The notes: generated by a model not told the origin, from the letters alone. A stretch of 64,000 nt of DNA from JBFMFR01 sp040752025 (GCA_040752025.1 JBFMFR010000006.1:146558-210557), one strand, 5' to 3'. Positions 42,774-51,469 are shown, numbered from the stretch's first letter. Numbers and translations: made by a program.

Positions 42774-44098
42774 GAGTTACCTCTTGGTTCGACCACCCTT
42801 CCCAGGAACAATATCGTACCGCCTGGCTTATCCAGGATTAGAAAAACAAAGGGTCGGTCGACGGTCATCTCGATGGACTGTACCATCGCCATCTTGCTCA
42901 TCACCACTGCCGTCGCTGCCGCCGCTTCGGTCCCCTTCTCATCCACGGCTACAAAGGCCTTATGGAAAACATCACTGATGAATAAGCTGTGCTGCAAGCC
43001 ATCCATCCCGGAGAAATCCGCTTCTTCACCGAAAGCGTCCACCATACCCATCCCTGCAAGTGTATCGGCCAGATCGTACTCGTTTTCATAACGAAATTTC
43101 GGTAAACGCAGGCTTACTGCTTGCGGTTGCATCTCGAGTCTTATTGAGTTCAGCTGATCTGCAGTCAAGTGTTCCTCGAATTCAGCAAACGTACCTGCAT
43201 CAGGGACAAGGATCAGCATCGCCGTGCGCTCGCCTGCATAAGGAAGTTCTACCGCCTGGAACCCAACGCCTTCCAGGTAAGACAAATTGGCCGGCTGCTG
43301 GTAAGCCATCATCGCAACCTCAGTCTGACTGCCATCCAGCAAATAAAAGGGCATTTCCCGCGTGAGATCCGAAGCAAACGGGGATAACCAATCGGCTTTG
43401 AAATAAATCGCGTTGGTCAACACCAATCGGGTAGCCGTCGTCACCCCCTCCGGGGGGATCAAGTCTTGAATGCGCTCCTGTGTTTGCTGGCTGACCCACT
43501 CATTGATCACCTGTCGTTCTGAATCTGGGTTGGCAGCAAAATCCACCAGGCGCATGCCCGCCCCGTAATTCTCGGCCAGGATATCCAGGAACTCGTCCAG
43601 AAAATGATAATCTCTTTGCCCCCAAAGTGCGTTCGCAATACTCAACTGGAAAGGCTGCTGATCTTCCGCTCCAGCCGTGCCTTGCCCGGCCTGGGTGAAT
43701 CGCAAATCCAATGCGTTGAAGGCCGTGTGCAACTGCTCTTGGGGAAGTGTAAAATGCAGCACCTGTGCCATCTGCTTTTCTGTATTTCCTCGCGCCCCTG
43801 CATAGGTCATCGCCAGGGCTGCAGACAGGCTGTAAGGCGAAAAGAACAGATTACCTTGCTGGCCGCGTACTGCCTGGTAGAAATCCAAAGCAAAGGCGCT
43901 GTTCCCCTCTGCCAGAGTATTCACCTGATCTTGAGTTACCTGGGGAGATATATTCCGGGGCAGATTGGACTCCATTACTTTTTCACCTACATTCCCTGCA
44001 GGTGTACTCGGGCTCAACACCGAACAGCCTGCTAACAATATCACTTGAATCAGAGAAAACCATTTTCTCATAGCTTTTCGAAATTCGCCTGTATTCAT
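42770..44098 (-). CDS. Secreted serpin (serine-protease inhibitor), embedded in aro operon
   Basis: The 442-residue product has a lipoprotein leader (FSLIQVILLAGC) and a full serpin fold: ALAMTYAGARGNTEKQMAQVL, VLTNAIYFKADWLSPF and LPKFRYENEYDLADTLAGMGMVDAF. The reactive loop hinge EKGTEAAAATAVVMSKMAM has the P17-P8 pattern of inhibitory serpins, and the loop reads VVMSKMAMV around the likely scissile bond (Met/Ala by alignment with alpha-1-antitrypsin). PFVFLILDKPGGTILFLGRVVEP closes the fold. AGGAGG precedes the ATG at 44098. Its stop overlaps the aroKB start (ATGA), although protease inhibition has no evident tie to aromatic synthesis. Confidence 0.92.
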   Translation of the reverse strand: MNTGEFRKAMRKWFSLIQVILLAGCSVLSPSTPAGNVGEKVMESNLPRNISPQVTQDQVNTLAEGNSAFALDFYQAVRGQQGNLFFSPYSLSAALAMTYAGARGNTEKQMAQVLHFTLPQEQLHTAFNALDLRFTQAGQGTAGAEDQQPFQLSIANALWGQRDYHFLDEFLDILAENYGAGMRLVDFAANPDSERQVINEWVSQQTQERIQDLIPPEGVTTATRLVLTNAIYFKADWLSPFASDLTREMPFYLLDGSQTEVAMMAYQQPANLSYLEGVGFQAVELPYAGERTAMLILVPDAGTFAEFEEHLTADQLNSIRLEMQPQAVSLRLPKFRYENEYDLADTLAGMGMVDAFGEEADFSGMDGLQHSLFISDVFHKAFVAVDEKGTEAAAATAVVMSKMAMVQSIEMTVDRPFVFLILDKPGGTILFLGRVVEPRGNS

Positions 44099-44129
44099 CG
44101 TGCCCTCCTGATCAATCCGGACTCTCTTC

Positions 44130-44199
44130 TAATCGTGCAAGGTCGGATCTTGTTCTACCCGATTCCAAAGCACACCTCAGAAAAATAGACGCACGATTA
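44130..44199. repeat. Long-range inverted repeat before the serpin gene
   Basis: TAATCGTGC (44130-44138) and GCACGATTA (44191-44199) are perfect 9-bp inverted repeats with 52 nt between them, in the 120-bp aroC-serpin gap. They could close a structured RNA in the operon message that sets serpin/aroKB expression. The function is unknown. Confidence 0.6.
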
Positions 44200-44218
44200 A
44201 CTCCTCGGGTTCCCCAAA

Positions 44219-45406
44219 TCACGGGAGTTCCACATCCCCAGGCCAGAACACGTGCTCGCCACCTTCCATTAGCAATTGACTCAATTGCAGCTTGCGCAAC
44301 TGCTTGAAACGCTCTTGTAGCTCATCCATCGAATCTCCTCCCAATTTCTCCAGCAGTGCATCCGCCAGCACAAAGCTCACCATCGCCTCCAGGATTGGCA
44401 CAGCGCGCGGTACCGGGCAAAAATCCGAGCGCTCATAGCGCGTCGGCGCTTCCTCCCCACTTGCCAAGTCCACTGTAAGTTGAGGCGAAAGTGTGGTCGC
44501 AATTGGCTTCATCGCCGCCCGCACCAATATGGGTTCGCCATTGGTGATGCCGCCTTCCACCCCACCGGCGCGATTACTGGATCGCACCAGCGCATCGCCC
44601 TGTATCCGTATTGCATCGTGAGCCTGAGTCCCCAGACGGCGAGCGTTTTCGAAAGCCCGGCCGATCTCCACGCCTTTGATGGCCTGCACACTGAGCAGCG
44701 CCGCTCCCAGCCGTGCTTCCAGCCGCTGATCCCATTGTACATAGGAACCCAGGCCTGGTGGCAAGCCCAGTGCCACCACTTCGATCACTCCTCCCAACGT
44801 ATCACGCGCCTGCATTGCCTGTTGGATGTGTTCTTGCATTGCCTGTCCCCTCTCGGAATCCGGACAGCCAACCGGGCTTTGCCGCGCCAGTTCGATCCGT
44901 TCCTCCAGGGGCATTTGCTCGAGATCCACAGCCACTTCACCAATCTCGCTGATGTAACCGCCCACCCGAATCCCGAATTGCGCTAGCATGTGTTTACACA
45001 CCGCCCCAACCGCAACTCGCGCGGCCGTCTCGCGCGCCGAGGCGCGTTCCAACGCTGGGCGCAGATCGTTGTAGCCATATTTCACGGCTCCCGTAAGATC
45101 GGCATGCCCTGGGCGCGGTGCCGTGAAAGCAGGGATCGCCTTGCCGCGCCACTTTTCGTGATCGTTGTTCCGGATTAACATCGCCAACGGGGCGCCCGTC
45201 GTCATGCCAGCCAGAACCCCCCCCAGAATGACCACTCGATCCTGCTCGAGCTTCATGCGCCGGCCGGCGCCCACACCTTGCTGGCGGCGCGCCAGTTCCC
45301 GGTCGATCACCGCTCCATCTAACTCAAGCCTGGCAGGCATACCATCCAGGATAGCGGTAAGCGCTGGCCCGTGGCTCTCTCCAGCAGTCAAGAAACGCAA
45401 TTTCAT
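44219..45406 (-). CDS. aroC: Chorismate synthase AroC
   Basis: The 395-residue product shows MKLRFLTAGESHGPALTAILDGMPA, RRQQGVGAGRRMKLEQD, HADLTGAVKYGYNDLRPALERASARETAARVAVGAV and GGITNGEPILVRAAMKPIATT. These are the three chorismate synthase signatures, with FMN-binding regions intact. It makes chorismate from EPSP with reduced FMN. I chose the ATG at 45406 because it forms an ATGA overlap with the aminotransferase stop; the longer open frame is inside that gene. Confidence 0.95.
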   Translation of the reverse strand: MKLRFLTAGESHGPALTAILDGMPARLELDGAVIDRELARRQQGVGAGRRMKLEQDRVVILGGVLAGMTTGAPLAMLIRNNDHEKWRGKAIPAFTAPRPGHADLTGAVKYGYNDLRPALERASARETAARVAVGAVCKHMLAQFGIRVGGYISEIGEVAVDLEQMPLEERIELARQSPVGCPDSERGQAMQEHIQQAMQARDTLGGVIEVVALGLPPGLGSYVQWDQRLEARLGAALLSVQAIKGVEIGRAFENARRLGTQAHDAIRIQGDALVRSSNRAGGVEGGITNGEPILVRAAMKPIATTLSPQLTVDLASGEEAPTRYERSDFCPVPRAVPILEAMVSFVLADALLEKLGGDSMDELQERFKQLRKLQLSQLLMEGGEHVFWPGDVELP

Positions 45407-46569
45407 GTGTTCATCCACTCCTTTACCCGTTGCCCAGCTTCCTGAATGCGCTCCAGAGGTGCAGTCAACGCAATACGTACATATCCCTCGCCGGCGCGCC
45501 CAAATACCGTACCCGGCGTCAGGCTGACACCTGTCGCTTCCAACGCGGCCAGAGCAAACCCCTGGCTGTCCCACCCAGCAGGTACTGGGCACCAGATATA
45601 AAGGGATGCTTGCGGAATGCGCGCTTTCAATCCCGCCTCATGTAAAGCCTGGATCATCGCGTCTCGCCGTTGGCGATAAACCCGGTTGCGCTCTTCCAGC
45701 CAACTTTGATCACCGGTTATCGCTTCGATGGTAGCCTCCATGATCGGCAAGAAGTGGCTGCTATCTGCATTGGTCTTCAACGTATACAATGCCCGCACCG
45801 CTTCTGGATTACCTACCATCGTTGCTACGCGCCAGCCTGCCATATTGTGCGATTTCGACAGTGTGTTGAATTCCACGGCAACTTCCCTGGCTCCTGCCAC
45901 CTGCAGCACACTGGGAGATGGGCGCCCATCAAACGTTACCCGGCTGTAAGCCGCATCGTGGCACAACAATAAATCGTGCTCTCTGGCAAACGCCACCGCC
46001 TTGGCCAGGAAATCGAGCGTAGCCGTCGCGGCCGTCGGATTATTTGGATAGTTCAACCACAGCAGTTTTGCCCGAGATAGTACGGAATTAGGAATCGCCT
46101 GTAAATCGGGCAGGTAATCCCGTTCGGCCAATAGCGGGGTGACGTATCCTCCACCTCCGGCTGCAATCGCGCCGCGCGTATAGGTGATGTATCCGGGATC
46201 AGGCGCCAATGCCAATTCCCCTGGCTCGATATAAGCCAAAGCCAGATGAAAAATACCCTCTTTGGATCCTAATAAAGGTAAAATCTCACGCTCTGGATCA
46301 AGACTGACTCCATAAGTATCCTGATAATAAGCTGCCCAGGCTTCGCGCAGCGCCGCCGGGCCGCGGTGAGTCTGGTAAGCGTGGCGATCAGGCAGAGCCG
46401 CTGAGCGGCTCAACGCCTCGATAATGTGTGGGGCTGGAGGTAAATCCGGCGAACCCTCATCTAACCGGATAATATCCCTTCCGGCTGCCTTCATCGCGGT
46501 GATACGAGCACTCAAGCCCGCAAAGAAATGCAATGCCAGCGGCTCCATGCGCCCAGCCGTTTTCGTCAT
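45403..46569 (-). CDS. Class I/II aminotransferase (aromatic or LL-DAP-type)
   Basis: The 388-residue PLP enzyme has IIRLDEGSPDLPPAPHIIEAL, NYPNNPTAATATLDFLAKAV, the PLP-binding Asp in LLCHDAAYSRV and the Schiff-base Lys in NTLSKSHNMAGWRVATMVG, with an Arg late in the chain (YVRIALTAP). It resembles alpha-family (LL-diaminopimelate-like or MalY-independent) transaminases. Its place between aroE and aroC suggests phenylpyruvate or 4-hydroxyphenylpyruvate transamination. The ATG at 46569 overlaps the aroE stop at ATGA. Confidence 0.85.
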   Translation of the reverse strand: MTKTAGRMEPLALHFFAGLSARITAMKAAGRDIIRLDEGSPDLPPAPHIIEALSRSAALPDRHAYQTHRGPAALREAWAAYYQDTYGVSLDPEREILPLLGSKEGIFHLALAYIEPGELALAPDPGYITYTRGAIAAGGGGYVTPLLAERDYLPDLQAIPNSVLSRAKLLWLNYPNNPTAATATLDFLAKAVAFAREHDLLLCHDAAYSRVTFDGRPSPSVLQVAGAREVAVEFNTLSKSHNMAGWRVATMVGNPEAVRALYTLKTNADSSHFLPIMEATIEAITGDQSWLEERNRVYRQRRDAMIQALHEAGLKARIPQASLYIWCPVPAGWDSQGFALAALEATGVSLTPGTVFGRAGEGYVRIALTAPLERIQEAGQRVKEWMNT

Positions 46570-47426
46570 CTCCCTACCTCCTCGACAGCCGCAGCCATCG
46601 CCGTGCGTGGCGCGGCCAGGCCCGTCCACCGCTCGAAAGCCAATGCCGCTTGCTCGACCAGCATGCCCAAACCATTCATCGCCTGCAAACCCACTGAGCG
46701 AGCAGCGCGTACCAATGCAGTCTCCGCCGGGTTATACACCAGATCGTATACCTGCGCCATCGCCGGAAAAGGTTCCCCAACGGGCCAGGGATTGCCCTGC
46801 ACTTCAGGCCACATCCCTACCGGTGTAGCGTTGACAATCAATCGAACCAGCGGATCATAGCTCTCGACAGCCAGGTCATGCATCGAGACAAACCTCAGCC
46901 TGGCGTTCGGGCCACCGAAGCCGACCCACTGGCTATTCGCCACACTGCGCCTGGCTATTGTCACCCGCCAGCCCGTTTGCAGCAGCGCAAACGCCACCGA
47001 TCGCGCCGCTCCGCCAGCGCCCAGTACCAACGCATGCCTGTCCTTATCTTGATCCACCGCCGTCAAGCCCAATCCAGCCTCTAAATCCGCCAAAAAACCT
47101 GCCGCGTCCGTGTTATCGCCAAGCAACTGCCCGTCGCGACGATAGATCGTGTTCACCGCACCAATCGCCTGCGCCGTTGGGGTCAAGTCATCCAACCAGC
47201 GCATCACAGCTTGCTTGTGCGGGATGGTTACGTTGATCCCTTGCATTTCGCCCCGGCGTAACCGCTCCAGCATGCGCACCATTTCTTGTTCACCTGCCGG
47301 CAATCTCGGCACCACGTACAACTCGTATTCCCCCTCCAGTCCGGACGCCTGTAATGCTGCCCGGTGCAAGCGCGGCGACAGGCTGTGCTCTAACGGACAA
47401 CCGATCAATCCCAGTGCAAAAAACAT
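46566..47426 (-). CDS. aroE: Shikimate dehydrogenase AroE
   Basis: The 286-residue product has LIGCPLEHSLSPRLHRAAL, NVTIPHKQAVMRWLD (catalytic Lys), GAVNTIYRRDGQLLGDNTDAAGFLADLE (catalytic Asp) and the NADP fold VLGAGGAARSVAFALLQ. It reduces 3-dehydroshikimate. Its start lies 26 bp downstream of aroA and its stop overlaps the aminotransferase start. Confidence 0.94.
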   Translation of the reverse strand: MFFALGLIGCPLEHSLSPRLHRAALQASGLEGEYELYVVPRLPAGEQEMVRMLERLRRGEMQGINVTIPHKQAVMRWLDDLTPTAQAIGAVNTIYRRDGQLLGDNTDAAGFLADLEAGLGLTAVDQDKDRHALVLGAGGAARSVAFALLQTGWRVTIARRSVANSQWVGFGGPNARLRFVSMHDLAVESYDPLVRLIVNATPVGMWPEVQGNPWPVGEPFPAMAQVYDLVYNPAETALVRAARSVGLQAMNGLGMLVEQAALAFERWTGLAAPRTAMAAAVEEVGR

Positions 47427-47452
47427 CTCAGTTCCCTACTTCTGATTGCCTA

Positions 47453-48859
47453 TTACAAAGCTTCAGCTTGCACCTCGCCACCCAGGCCCTGCAAAACACT
47501 CTCGAAAGCCGGGAATGATTCGGTCACCATTTCTGCCCCTTCGACTCGCACCTCGCTCCGAGCTGCCAACCCGGCAACTCCTAGGGCCATTGCCAGGCGA
47601 TGGTCGCCATGTGACTGCACCACGCCACCCTCTAAGTCACCGCTGCCGTCCACCACAAAACCGTCCGCTGTCTCGGTAATTCGCACACCCAGTTTGCGTA
47701 ATTCCTGGCACAGATCCGAAATCCGGTCCGACTCCTTGTGGCGCAGTTCTTCTGCGCCCAGCACCACGGTTCGCTCCCTGGAATAGGCTGCCGCTACCGC
47801 AAAAGCCGGGAATTCATCGATCATGCGCACAACCAAATCGCCGCCCACCTGAGCGCCGCCAAGCGCGCTGTGGCGAGCCCTGATGTCGCCCACCGGTTCG
47901 CCATGCCGATCGCCTTGCGGCGTGATTTCCAGGTCGGCGCCCATTTGCGCCAGGGCGTCCAGCACACCCGTACGCGTCTGATTCAGTCCTACCCCACGCA
48001 AGAGCACTTCGGAGCCAGGAGTGATCAGTGCCGCCACGATCAAAAAAGTCGCCGCCGAAATATCACCCGGCAAAACCAGGCGCAGCGGCGTCAGCGCATG
48101 TACAGGTTCGATCCGCACAGACCACTGGCGCACCCCTGCCAGCGAGGCGCTGCTCGCTCCGCTGCCCCCAAAACTCTCTACGCTCGCCCCCATGCTGCGC
48201 AACATACGTTCGGTATGATCGCGCGAAGGCCCCGGCTCATGCAATGTGGTCGGGCCATCGGCAGCCAGGGCCGCCAACAGCAGACAGCTCTTCACCTGAG
48301 CGCTGGCGACTGGCAGCGTGTAATCCAAAGCGCGCAGCGGGTGCAGCGAAGGCCGGATATGCAACGGGGCACAACCGTCCGTTGCCTGGATATCCACCCC
48401 CATCTGCTGCAGCGGAGCGACGATGCGCTTCATCGGCCTGCGGCGCAACCCGGCAGAGCCATCCAAAACCACATGCCTGTTCCAGGCAGCCAAAGCGCCT
48501 GCCAGCAAGCGCAAGGTGGTCGCCGAATTACCGCAATTGATGTGCACCGCCTCCTCTGCCGTAATCGGCGCTTCCCACTCCAGGCTGCGCCCCTGAACGC
48601 GCAAGCAATTGCCCTCCAATGACCAGGGCACGCCCAGCGCTGCCAGACCATCCAGCAAGGGCAACGTTACACCCGCCACCAGCAAGTTTTCTACCTGACT
48701 TTCGCCATCCGCCATCGCTGCCAGCAAAGCCGCCCGGTGGGAAAGCGATTTATCCCCCGGAAGCCCGGCCTGCCCACCTTCCCCAACTTCCCCACGCAGA
48801 GGATTCCCAGGCCTCACCACCAAAACGCTTCGTCGATGTTTTACAGTGCCAGTTCCCAT
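47453..48859 (-). CDS. aroA: EPSP synthase AroA
   Basis: The 468-residue product shows GDKSLSHRAALLAAMADGES, NCGNSATTLRLLAGALA, DGSAGLRRRPMKRIVAPLQQMG, GDISAATFLIVAALI and EELRHKESDRISDLCQEL, with HGDHRLAMALGVAGLAA. All substrate-binding signatures are present. It condenses shikimate-3-phosphate with PEP. The N-terminus is longer than usual by about 15 residues, so the true start may be internal. It lies in the operon between tyrA and aroE, with a 67-bp gap after tyrA. Confidence 0.95.
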   Translation of the reverse strand: MGTGTVKHRRSVLVVRPGNPLRGEVGEGGQAGLPGDKSLSHRAALLAAMADGESQVENLLVAGVTLPLLDGLAALGVPWSLEGNCLRVQGRSLEWEAPITAEEAVHINCGNSATTLRLLAGALAAWNRHVVLDGSAGLRRRPMKRIVAPLQQMGVDIQATDGCAPLHIRPSLHPLRALDYTLPVASAQVKSCLLLAALAADGPTTLHEPGPSRDHTERMLRSMGASVESFGGSGASSASLAGVRQWSVRIEPVHALTPLRLVLPGDISAATFLIVAALITPGSEVLLRGVGLNQTRTGVLDALAQMGADLEITPQGDRHGEPVGDIRARHSALGGAQVGGDLVVRMIDEFPAFAVAAAYSRERTVVLGAEELRHKESDRISDLCQELRKLGVRITETADGFVVDGSGDLEGGVVQSHGDHRLAMALGVAGLAARSEVRVEGAEMVTESFPAFESVLQGLGGEVQAEAL

Positions 48860-48926
48860 GTCAGTCCACGCTCCTCAGCCACGACTCTCTTGCCATCTCT
48901 ATCGCGCCCCAATACTACATACCAGG

Positions 48927-49790
48927 CTAGCGGGTCAGGTGCTCCCGCAACATTTCATACCGCACAGCGCCGTCCTCCAGCATTTCCTCCAGGCCAAGCC
49001 AGTCTTCCGCTTGCAGCCTGGCTTCCAATCCTGCCAGGCGCACTTGCAACCTTTGCAACCCGGCCAGCACATTTTCCCGGTTGGTCGCCAGGATCTCCAA
49101 CATCATCCGCCGCGGCGTAGCCGCCAGGCGCGTGGTGCTCTGCAAACCAGGCCCCACCAAAGGTGCGGCATCGAAAGGGGTTATCGCCGCCAGCGCATTG
49201 GCTGTCAGGTAAGGTAGATGGCTCGTAGCGCCTGCCCAGCGATCGTGCACCTGCGCATCCAACCACAAAGGCCGCGCACCTACCTCAAGAGCCAATGTTT
49301 CAGCCAGCGCCTCTGCTCGCCTGGATGTCCGCTCCAATGCCACCAAAGCAAACGGTGCATCACGATACAAACCTGCTTCAGCGTGCGCCAGTGAACCGCG
49401 CTCTTTACCGCACATAGGATGCCCACCGACAGGATCGAAACGCTCCGGCAGTTCTTGCATCGCTGCCATGATTTGGGCCTTCGTCGAACCCAGGTCCATC
49501 ACGATTGCCGGGCCAGGATGCAGTTCGGGCAGTTGCCGAAGCAAATCCAAAATCGCTCTCACCGGGGCCGCCAGGATCACCAGATCAGCCTGCGGCAGCA
49601 GGTCTTCCGGGCGGCTGCTGGCCCGTTCCACCACGCCTTGCGCCTGCGCCAGGGAAACAATTTGTGGATCGAGGTCGATCCCCCATAAGGCGGTGCACTT
49701 GCCATGCAGCGCCAGCGCCAATGATCCGCCCATTAGGCCCAGGCCCAGGATCGCTACCCGCAGAGATGTCAATAAGGTCTCTGTCGCCAT
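48927..49790 (-). CDS. tyrA: Prephenate dehydrogenase TyrA
   Basis: The 287-residue product has the nucleotide fold VAILGLGLMGGSLALALH, AAPVRAILDLL, the catalytic His segment DPVGGHPMCGKERGS and the helix SHLPYLTANAL. It lacks the C-terminal ACT domain of feedback-regulated types. It converts prephenate to 4-hydroxyphenylpyruvate for tyrosine. Its ATG overlaps the DAHP synthase stop by 1 nt (TAATG). Confidence 0.93.
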   Translation of the reverse strand: MATETLLTSLRVAILGLGLMGGSLALALHGKCTALWGIDLDPQIVSLAQAQGVVERASSRPEDLLPQADLVILAAPVRAILDLLRQLPELHPGPAIVMDLGSTKAQIMAAMQELPERFDPVGGHPMCGKERGSLAHAEAGLYRDAPFALVALERTSRRAEALAETLALEVGARPLWLDAQVHDRWAGATSHLPYLTANALAAITPFDAAPLVGPGLQSTTRLAATPRRMMLEILATNRENVLAGLQRLQVRLAGLEARLQAEDWLGLEEMLEDGAVRYEMLREHLTR

Positions 49791-50851
49791 TAGTGCAATA
49801 TCTCGGCTGGAACCATCGCCTGGAGCGTCTTCGATGGGGCTAAGTTCCGCCCGACCGCCTCGGCTACCGCCTTGATCTGGTTCACCATATCAACGAAACG
49901 CTCAGGTTTGAGCGATTGCCCACCATCCGAAAGCGCCTGTTCCGGATGCGGATGAACTTCCACGATCAGACCATCTGCACCTGCCGCAACCGCCGCTCGG
50001 GCGATAGCTGTTACATAGCTCCAATTGCCTGTGGAATGACTCGGATCGAGGATCACCGGCAGATGCGTCAGTTCCTTGAGCACCGGGATGGCATTGATAT
50101 CGGTCGTATTGCGCGTGGCATTCTCGAATGTGCGAATGCCGCGCTCGCACAGCACTACTCGCCGGTTGCCATGAGAAAGCACGTATTCAGCAGCCATCAG
50201 CAATTCTTCTACCGTGGCCATCAAGCCTCGCTTGAGCAGCACTGGATGTTGGCTCTCGCCTACGGCGTGCAGCAATGCGAAATTCTGCATATTGCGCGCC
50301 CCAATCTGCAGCACATCCACAGATTTCGTCAAGATTGGGATTTGCTCCTCACGCATCACCTCGCTGACGATGGGCAGTCCAGTCTGCTGGCGCGCCTCTT
50401 CCAGCAATTCCAAACCTTCTTCGCCCATGCCTTGAAAGGAGTACGGCGAAGTTCGCGGCTTAAACACCCCGCCCCGCAATGCGTGCGCGCCTGCCTCACG
50501 CACTGCATGGGCTGCCTCCAAAAACTGGCTGCGGCTTTCCACCGAGCACGGCCCGGCAATGATCACGATCCCTGTTCCACCAATCTGCACACCATCGAGC
50601 GGAAACAACGAATTCTCGAGGCGGAATTCGCGCGAAGCGAGTTTGTAAGGACGAGAAATCGGCAGAATGCGATCCACGCCCGCCAGGAACACGAATTGAT
50701 CCCGAGGCACTGGCCTTCCATCACCGATCGCTCCGATCACCGTGCGTTCTTCTCCTGCCGAAATATGGGCGCGCAGCCCGTGAGACTCCACTCGTTCGAC
50801 CACCGCAGCGATTTCCTTCTGGGTGGCATCGGCTCGCATTATGATCATCAT
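49790..50851 (-). CDS. aroF: DAHP synthase (type I beta, with N-terminal ACT-like domain)
   Basis: The 353-residue product has an N-terminal ferredoxin/ACT-like domain (about residues 1-70, MMIIMRADATQKEIAAVVERV). The barrel follows, with VIIAGPCSVESRSQFLEAA, RGGVFKPRTSPYSFQGMG, the metal-binding segment VILDPSHSTGNWSYV and IVEVHPHPEQALSDGGQSL. It condenses PEP and erythrose-4-phosphate, the pathway entry step. In Thermotoga this N-terminal domain gives Tyr/Phe feedback; the same is likely here. Start ATG 50851 has AGGAG 9 nt upstream and overlaps the chorismate mutase stop (ATGA). Confidence 0.94.
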   Translation of the reverse strand: MMIIMRADATQKEIAAVVERVESHGLRAHISAGEERTVIGAIGDGRPVPRDQFVFLAGVDRILPISRPYKLASREFRLENSLFPLDGVQIGGTGIVIIAGPCSVESRSQFLEAAHAVREAGAHALRGGVFKPRTSPYSFQGMGEEGLELLEEARQQTGLPIVSEVMREEQIPILTKSVDVLQIGARNMQNFALLHAVGESQHPVLLKRGLMATVEELLMAAEYVLSHGNRRVVLCERGIRTFENATRNTTDINAIPVLKELTHLPVILDPSHSTGNWSYVTAIARAAVAAGADGLIVEVHPHPEQALSDGGQSLKPERFVDMVNQIKAVAEAVGRNLAPSKTLQAMVPAEILH

Positions 50852-51261
50852 GGCAGTTTTCTCCTCTTTAAAACCGTTGAACTGACATCCTCCTCTGGGA
50901 TGCATAAATCCGGGCGCAAGCTGGCAGCCGCACCCAAGTAAATGTGTTGGATTGCCCCCTGGGGCAGATCCGTATTCCAGTGCAGCAGCACCCGGATGCA
51001 ACGCGGCAGCCCACCTGGCACTGGAATCTCCTGTGTGCACATTAGAGGCACCTGCTCCCAGCCAATCTCTCTGGCTGCCAGGGCAGGATATGTAGAACGC
51101 AAATCACTGGTAACCGTGAAAAATGCACTGGCCAGGTCTTCCGTCTGTAGCGAAGGGTTCGCTGCCAGCAATGCTTTCAGCAATTCCTGCGTTGCAACCC
51201 GAACTGCTTGTGGGCTGTCCTCACCGACCGAATTGGCGCCGCGCACACCGCGCACAGGCAT
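50848..51261 (-). CDS. aroH: Chorismate mutase, AroH type
   Basis: The 137-residue product shows MPVRGVRGANSV (Arg7 equivalent), VPLMCTQEIPVPGGLPRCIRVLLHWNTD and IQHIYLGAAASLRPDL, matching the B. subtilis AroH trimer including the Arg, Glu, Cys and Tyr active-site pattern. It converts chorismate to prephenate. It is the first structural gene after the attenuator, with GGAGGTG about 6 nt before its ATG. Confidence 0.94.
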   Translation of the reverse strand: MPVRGVRGANSVGEDSPQAVRVATQELLKALLAANPSLQTEDLASAFFTVTSDLRSTYPALAAREIGWEQVPLMCTQEIPVPGGLPRCIRVLLHWNTDLPQGAIQHIYLGAAASLRPDLCIPEEDVSSTVLKRRKLP

Positions 51262-51292
51262 ACTTCACCTCCAGGTCACATCCAAAGCCTAA

Positions 51293-51324
51293 AAACGAAA
51301 AAACGCGAGGCCGTTGGCCTCGCG
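51293..51324 (-). terminator. Attenuator terminator (3:4 hairpin) of the aromatic operon
   Basis: On the minus strand CGCGAGGCC (51324-51316), loop AAC and GGCCTCGCG (51312-51304) make a perfect 9-bp GC-rich stem followed by TTTTTT-CG-TTTTT. It lies between the leader peptide stop and aroH, so it must be bypassed for operon expression. Confidence 0.93.
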
Positions 51325-51392
51325 TCGTTGCTTGTGGATAATCCTCCGTTACCCGTTAAGCGCCGCCAACGGCAACCGTGTACGGTAGCCGT
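51304..51392 (-). ncRNA. Attenuator RNA: alternative 1:2, 2:3 and 3:4 pairings
   Basis: Minus-strand segments: 1 = ACGGCUACCG (51392-51383), over leader codons 17-20. Segment 2 = CGGUUGCCGU within 51378-51369, and its GCCGUUGGC part is 51373-51365. Segment 3 = GCCAACGGC (51318-51310), and segment 4 is the distal terminator arm. Segments 1:2 pair as 9 bp with one U-U mismatch and loop UACA. Segments 2:3 pair by a perfect 9 bp, which blocks the 3:4 terminator. A ribosome halted on the aromatic codons would cover segment 1 and favour 2:3, so transcription continues; normal translation covers segment 2 and allows 3:4. Confidence 0.88.
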
Positions 51393-51441
51393 AATAAAAA
51401 TAGGCGAACCAAAAAGAGCGGGGAACGAAGTTCATGTTCAT
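51349..51441 (-). CDS. Aromatic amino-acid leader peptide of the aro operon
   Basis: The 30-codon reading frame from the ATG at 51441 to the TAA at 51349-51351 has AAGGA upstream (9-nt spacing). Residues 10-19 are FWFAYFYYGY, eight of ten aromatic, and nine of all 30 residues are Phe, Tyr or Trp (Phe5, 10, 12, 15; Trp11; Tyr14, 16, 17, 19). It is too short for standard gene calling. A perfect terminator lies 25 nt beyond its stop, so it looks like a classic ribosome-stalling leader. No similarity search was done, so novelty of this exact peptide is unproven. Confidence 0.9.
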   Translation of the reverse strand: MNMNFVPRSFWFAYFYYGYRTRLPLAALNG

Positions 51442-51469
51442 CAGGTATTTTCCTTCAACAATTGCGCCA

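Noticed and set aside
47738..48622. Long open frame (294 codons) on the plus strand opposite aroA
   Set aside because: It lies wholly within the aroA coding region in antisense; its product has no domain pattern and follows from the codon use of aroA.
49916..50941. Open frame of 341 codons opposite the DAHP synthase
   Set aside because: Antisense to a clear aroF; the His/Arg/Gln-rich translation is typical of a shadow frame.
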